From NCBI RefSeq assembly GCF_042466685.1, contig NZ_CP170448.1, positions 124,001-188,000 of the forward strand: a stretch of 64,000 nucleotides of DNA, read 5' to 3'. Position numbers and translations under genes: made by a program. How positions within the stretch are numbered: position 1 is the stretch's first letter; each line of letters begins with the position of its first letter. Under the pieces are notes generated by a model. It was given only the letters and a program-made list of their open reading frames with translations, did no database searches and had not been told where the DNA came from. This document shows positions 62,497-64,000 of the stretch, in pieces. This DNA comes from Vreelandella sp042466685 (GTDB taxonomy: Bacteria > Pseudomonadota > Gammaproteobacteria > Pseudomonadales > Halomonadaceae).

Positions 62497-63942
62497 TTAA
62501 GTTGTTTGTCGTGGTTTTTTTAGCCACCGCTGGCTGGCTGCAAAGGCACCGATAATGAGCAGTGCGCCAAGGGTGGGAATAAGGTAGCCCTCCACCTGCG
62601 GAAGGGTGCGTAAAAATACAAAAGCCACGGCGGCGGGGGCCACAAAGCGCACCAGAAACCGCCAGATCTTAAACCAGGTGACGCTGCTGCCCAGTTCCTT
62701 CATCACTTCGCTCTGGGTTAGCGCCCAGCCAGCGAATAGGGCTATTAGCAGACCGCCCACCGGCATAAAGATATTGGTCAGTAGCTCAATAAAGTCGAAA
62801 GCAGTGCGCCCGAACAGGGCATGGAAAATCGTTCCCTCGGCCCAGAGGTTGAAGCTAACCACGGTCAGTAGACCCATGGCCCACGCGGCGATGACCATAA
62901 TCACGACCGCCTGGGGGCGGGTCATGTCAAAGCGTTCCACTAAGAAAGCAGCAACGGGCTCAATCAGCGAAATAGAGGAGCTGATAGCGGCGCCCAGAAC
63001 CAGGATAAAGAATACACCGCCGACCAGAGCGCCAAACGGCATCTCGGCAAATGCCAGCGGAAGGGTAACAAACATCAGGCCAGGGCCTTGCCCGGTTTCT
63101 AAACCTGCGCCAAATACTAAAGCAAAAATGGCCAGGCCAGCGACCATCGCCACGGCGGTATCGACAATAGCCACAGCAAAGGCGGTGCGGGTCAGCGATA
63201 CATCGCTGGGCATATAGGCGCCGTAAGCCATGATGGCCCCCATCCCCAGGCTTAGGGTGAAGAATGATTGGCCCATAGCCTGCAGCCAGCCCTCTAGGCT
63301 TAGGTCGGCAATATTAAAGGTAAACAGGAAACTGGCGGCGGCACCTATATCGCCATTCACCACGCCGTAAGCCAGCACCACCAACAAAATCACAAACAGC
63401 GCGGGCATCATAATGCGCAGACCTGATTCGATGCCTTTATGAATCCCCATGCCGACAATTAGCGCGGACGCCGCAATGAAGAGGGTGTGATAGAGCGTCA
63501 TCAGGCCAGGAGCGGCCAACAGAGCTTCAAAACCAGTGCTAATGGTCTTTACATCGGCACCGACCAGTGAGCCGGTCAGCATCAGCCAGGTGTAGTGAAT
63601 CGCCCAGCCGGCGATCACCGAGTAGAAGCTTAAAATCAAAAACGCCGAGGCGGCACCCAGCCAGCCGATGGTTTCCCAAGCCCTTGAGGTGCCATGGGTT
63701 TTGGTCAGGTGCCGCATACCCATAATCGGGCTCTGGCGGCTGGTGCGCCCCAGCATGATCTCGGCAATCAGAATTGGGATGCCGACGGCAAAGATCGTCA
63801 GAGCATAGACCAGTATAAAGGCACCGCCCCCGTTTTCACCGGTCAGGTAGGGGAAGCGCCACAGGTTACCCAAACCAACGGCGGAGCCAACCGCAGCGAG
63901 AAGAAAAGTGCCTTTATGCGTCCAGACGTTATGACCGCTCAT
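62497..63942 (-). CDS. Sodium-dependent transporter, NSS family
   Basis: 481 residues from ATG 63942 (MSGHNVWTHKGTF), chosen because NSS proteins begin shortly before WTHKGTFLLAAVGSAVGLGNLWRFPYL; the frame stays open to a TTG at 63990. Eleven or twelve membrane helices of the LeuT fold; sodium/substrate segment AAVGSAVGLGNLWRFP in helix 1 and the unwound helix 6 region FFTLSLGMGAIMAYG. Likely imports an amino acid or a small amine with Na+. It is the first gene read leftward here; anything upstream lies outside the window. Confidence 0.93.
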   Translation of the reverse strand: MSGHNVWTHKGTFLLAAVGSAVGLGNLWRFPYLTGENGGGAFILVYALTIFAVGIPILIAEIMLGRTSRQSPIMGMRHLTKTHGTSRAWETIGWLGAASAFLILSFYSVIAGWAIHYTWLMLTGSLVGADVKTISTGFEALLAAPGLMTLYHTLFIAASALIVGMGIHKGIESGLRIMMPALFVILLVVLAYGVVNGDIGAAASFLFTFNIADLSLEGWLQAMGQSFFTLSLGMGAIMAYGAYMPSDVSLTRTAFAVAIVDTAVAMVAGLAIFALVFGAGLETGQGPGLMFVTLPLAFAEMPFGALVGGVFFILVLGAAISSSISLIEPVAAFLVERFDMTRPQAVVIMVIAAWAMGLLTVVSFNLWAEGTIFHALFGRTAFDFIELLTNIFMPVGGLLIALFAGWALTQSEVMKELGSSVTWFKIWRFLVRFVAPAAVAFVFLRTLPQVEGYLIPTLGALLIIGAFAASQRWLKKPRQTT

Positions 63943-64000
63943 GGGTAAGAGTGTCCGTAATTGGGCGTCAGAATGGGGGTAGGTATCCAAACGCCTGTAT

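Noticed and set aside
62606..63217. 203-codon frame opposite the NSS transporter
   Set aside because: Thr/Ala/Lys-rich shadow of a membrane-protein gene.

Overview
The window reads as chromosomal DNA of a Halomonas/Vreelandella-type gammaproteobacterium (family Halomonadaceae). This is inference from protein resemblance and gene order; there is no rRNA to confirm it. Coding density is high, with about 50 genes. I see no tRNA, rRNA, CRISPR array, insertion sequence, phage or integrase.

Region 1 (1-21966, all + strand) is a motility and chemotaxis block: motA(partial)-motB-cheA-cheW-mcp-mcp-cheR-cheB-mcp-cheY-cheZ-flhB-flhA-flhF-X-flhE-fliA-motC-motD. Its first part has the enteric order (motAB-cheAW-mcp-cheRBYZ-flhBA..E). 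Its second part carries genes typical of polar-flagellate bacteria (flhF, fliA, a second MotA/MotB-type stator). Odd points are an FlhF with about 355 extra C-terminal residues, an unrecognised protein with a ruined P-loop where FlhG/FleN would be expected, a receptor whose ligand domain is deleted, an Aer-type PAS receptor that also has a periplasmic domain, and a 32-codon ORF fitted exactly between cheR and cheB.

Region 2 (21984-28565): a phytochrome-like diguanylate cyclase lacking the usual chromophore attachment residues, a secreted protein of unknown role, a split B12-dependent ribonucleotide reductase (NrdJa + NrdJb) and a Crp/Fnr-type regulator.

Region 3 (28698-37324) is housekeeping: uvrA, a YajR-like MFS transporter, ssb, an RmlD-like reductase, a PlsC-type acyltransferase, then fabB and fabA for unsaturated fatty acid synthesis. 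Next comes a GGDEF/EAL protein (37606-39447).

Region 4 (39455-49475) looks like a light or photo-oxidative stress lipid and DNA-repair cluster on the minus strand: a MerR regulator without B12 ligands, phrB photolyase, an NTF2-like protein, an SDR, a flavoprotein, DUF1365, a Cfa-type methyltransferase and DUF2878. A divergent pair (bacterial renalase and a TIGR01777 epimerase) sits beside it. The renalase/epimerase intergenic region holds an inverted repeat that creates MerR-type promoters with 19-bp spacers on both strands; related TTGTAC elements lie upstream of merR.

Region 5 (49479-63942): rapA, an Lgt-like/TlpA fusion, a small membrane protein overlapping a lipoprotein cardiolipin-synthase-like PLD enzyme, a branched-chain amino acid ABC system (livK on +, livGFHM on -) with a DhaK-DhaL dihydroxyacetone kinase between its parts, and a sodium-dependent NSS transporter at the right edge. 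Starts were chosen mainly by Shine-Dalgarno spacing and family N-termini, so several are internal to longer open frames.
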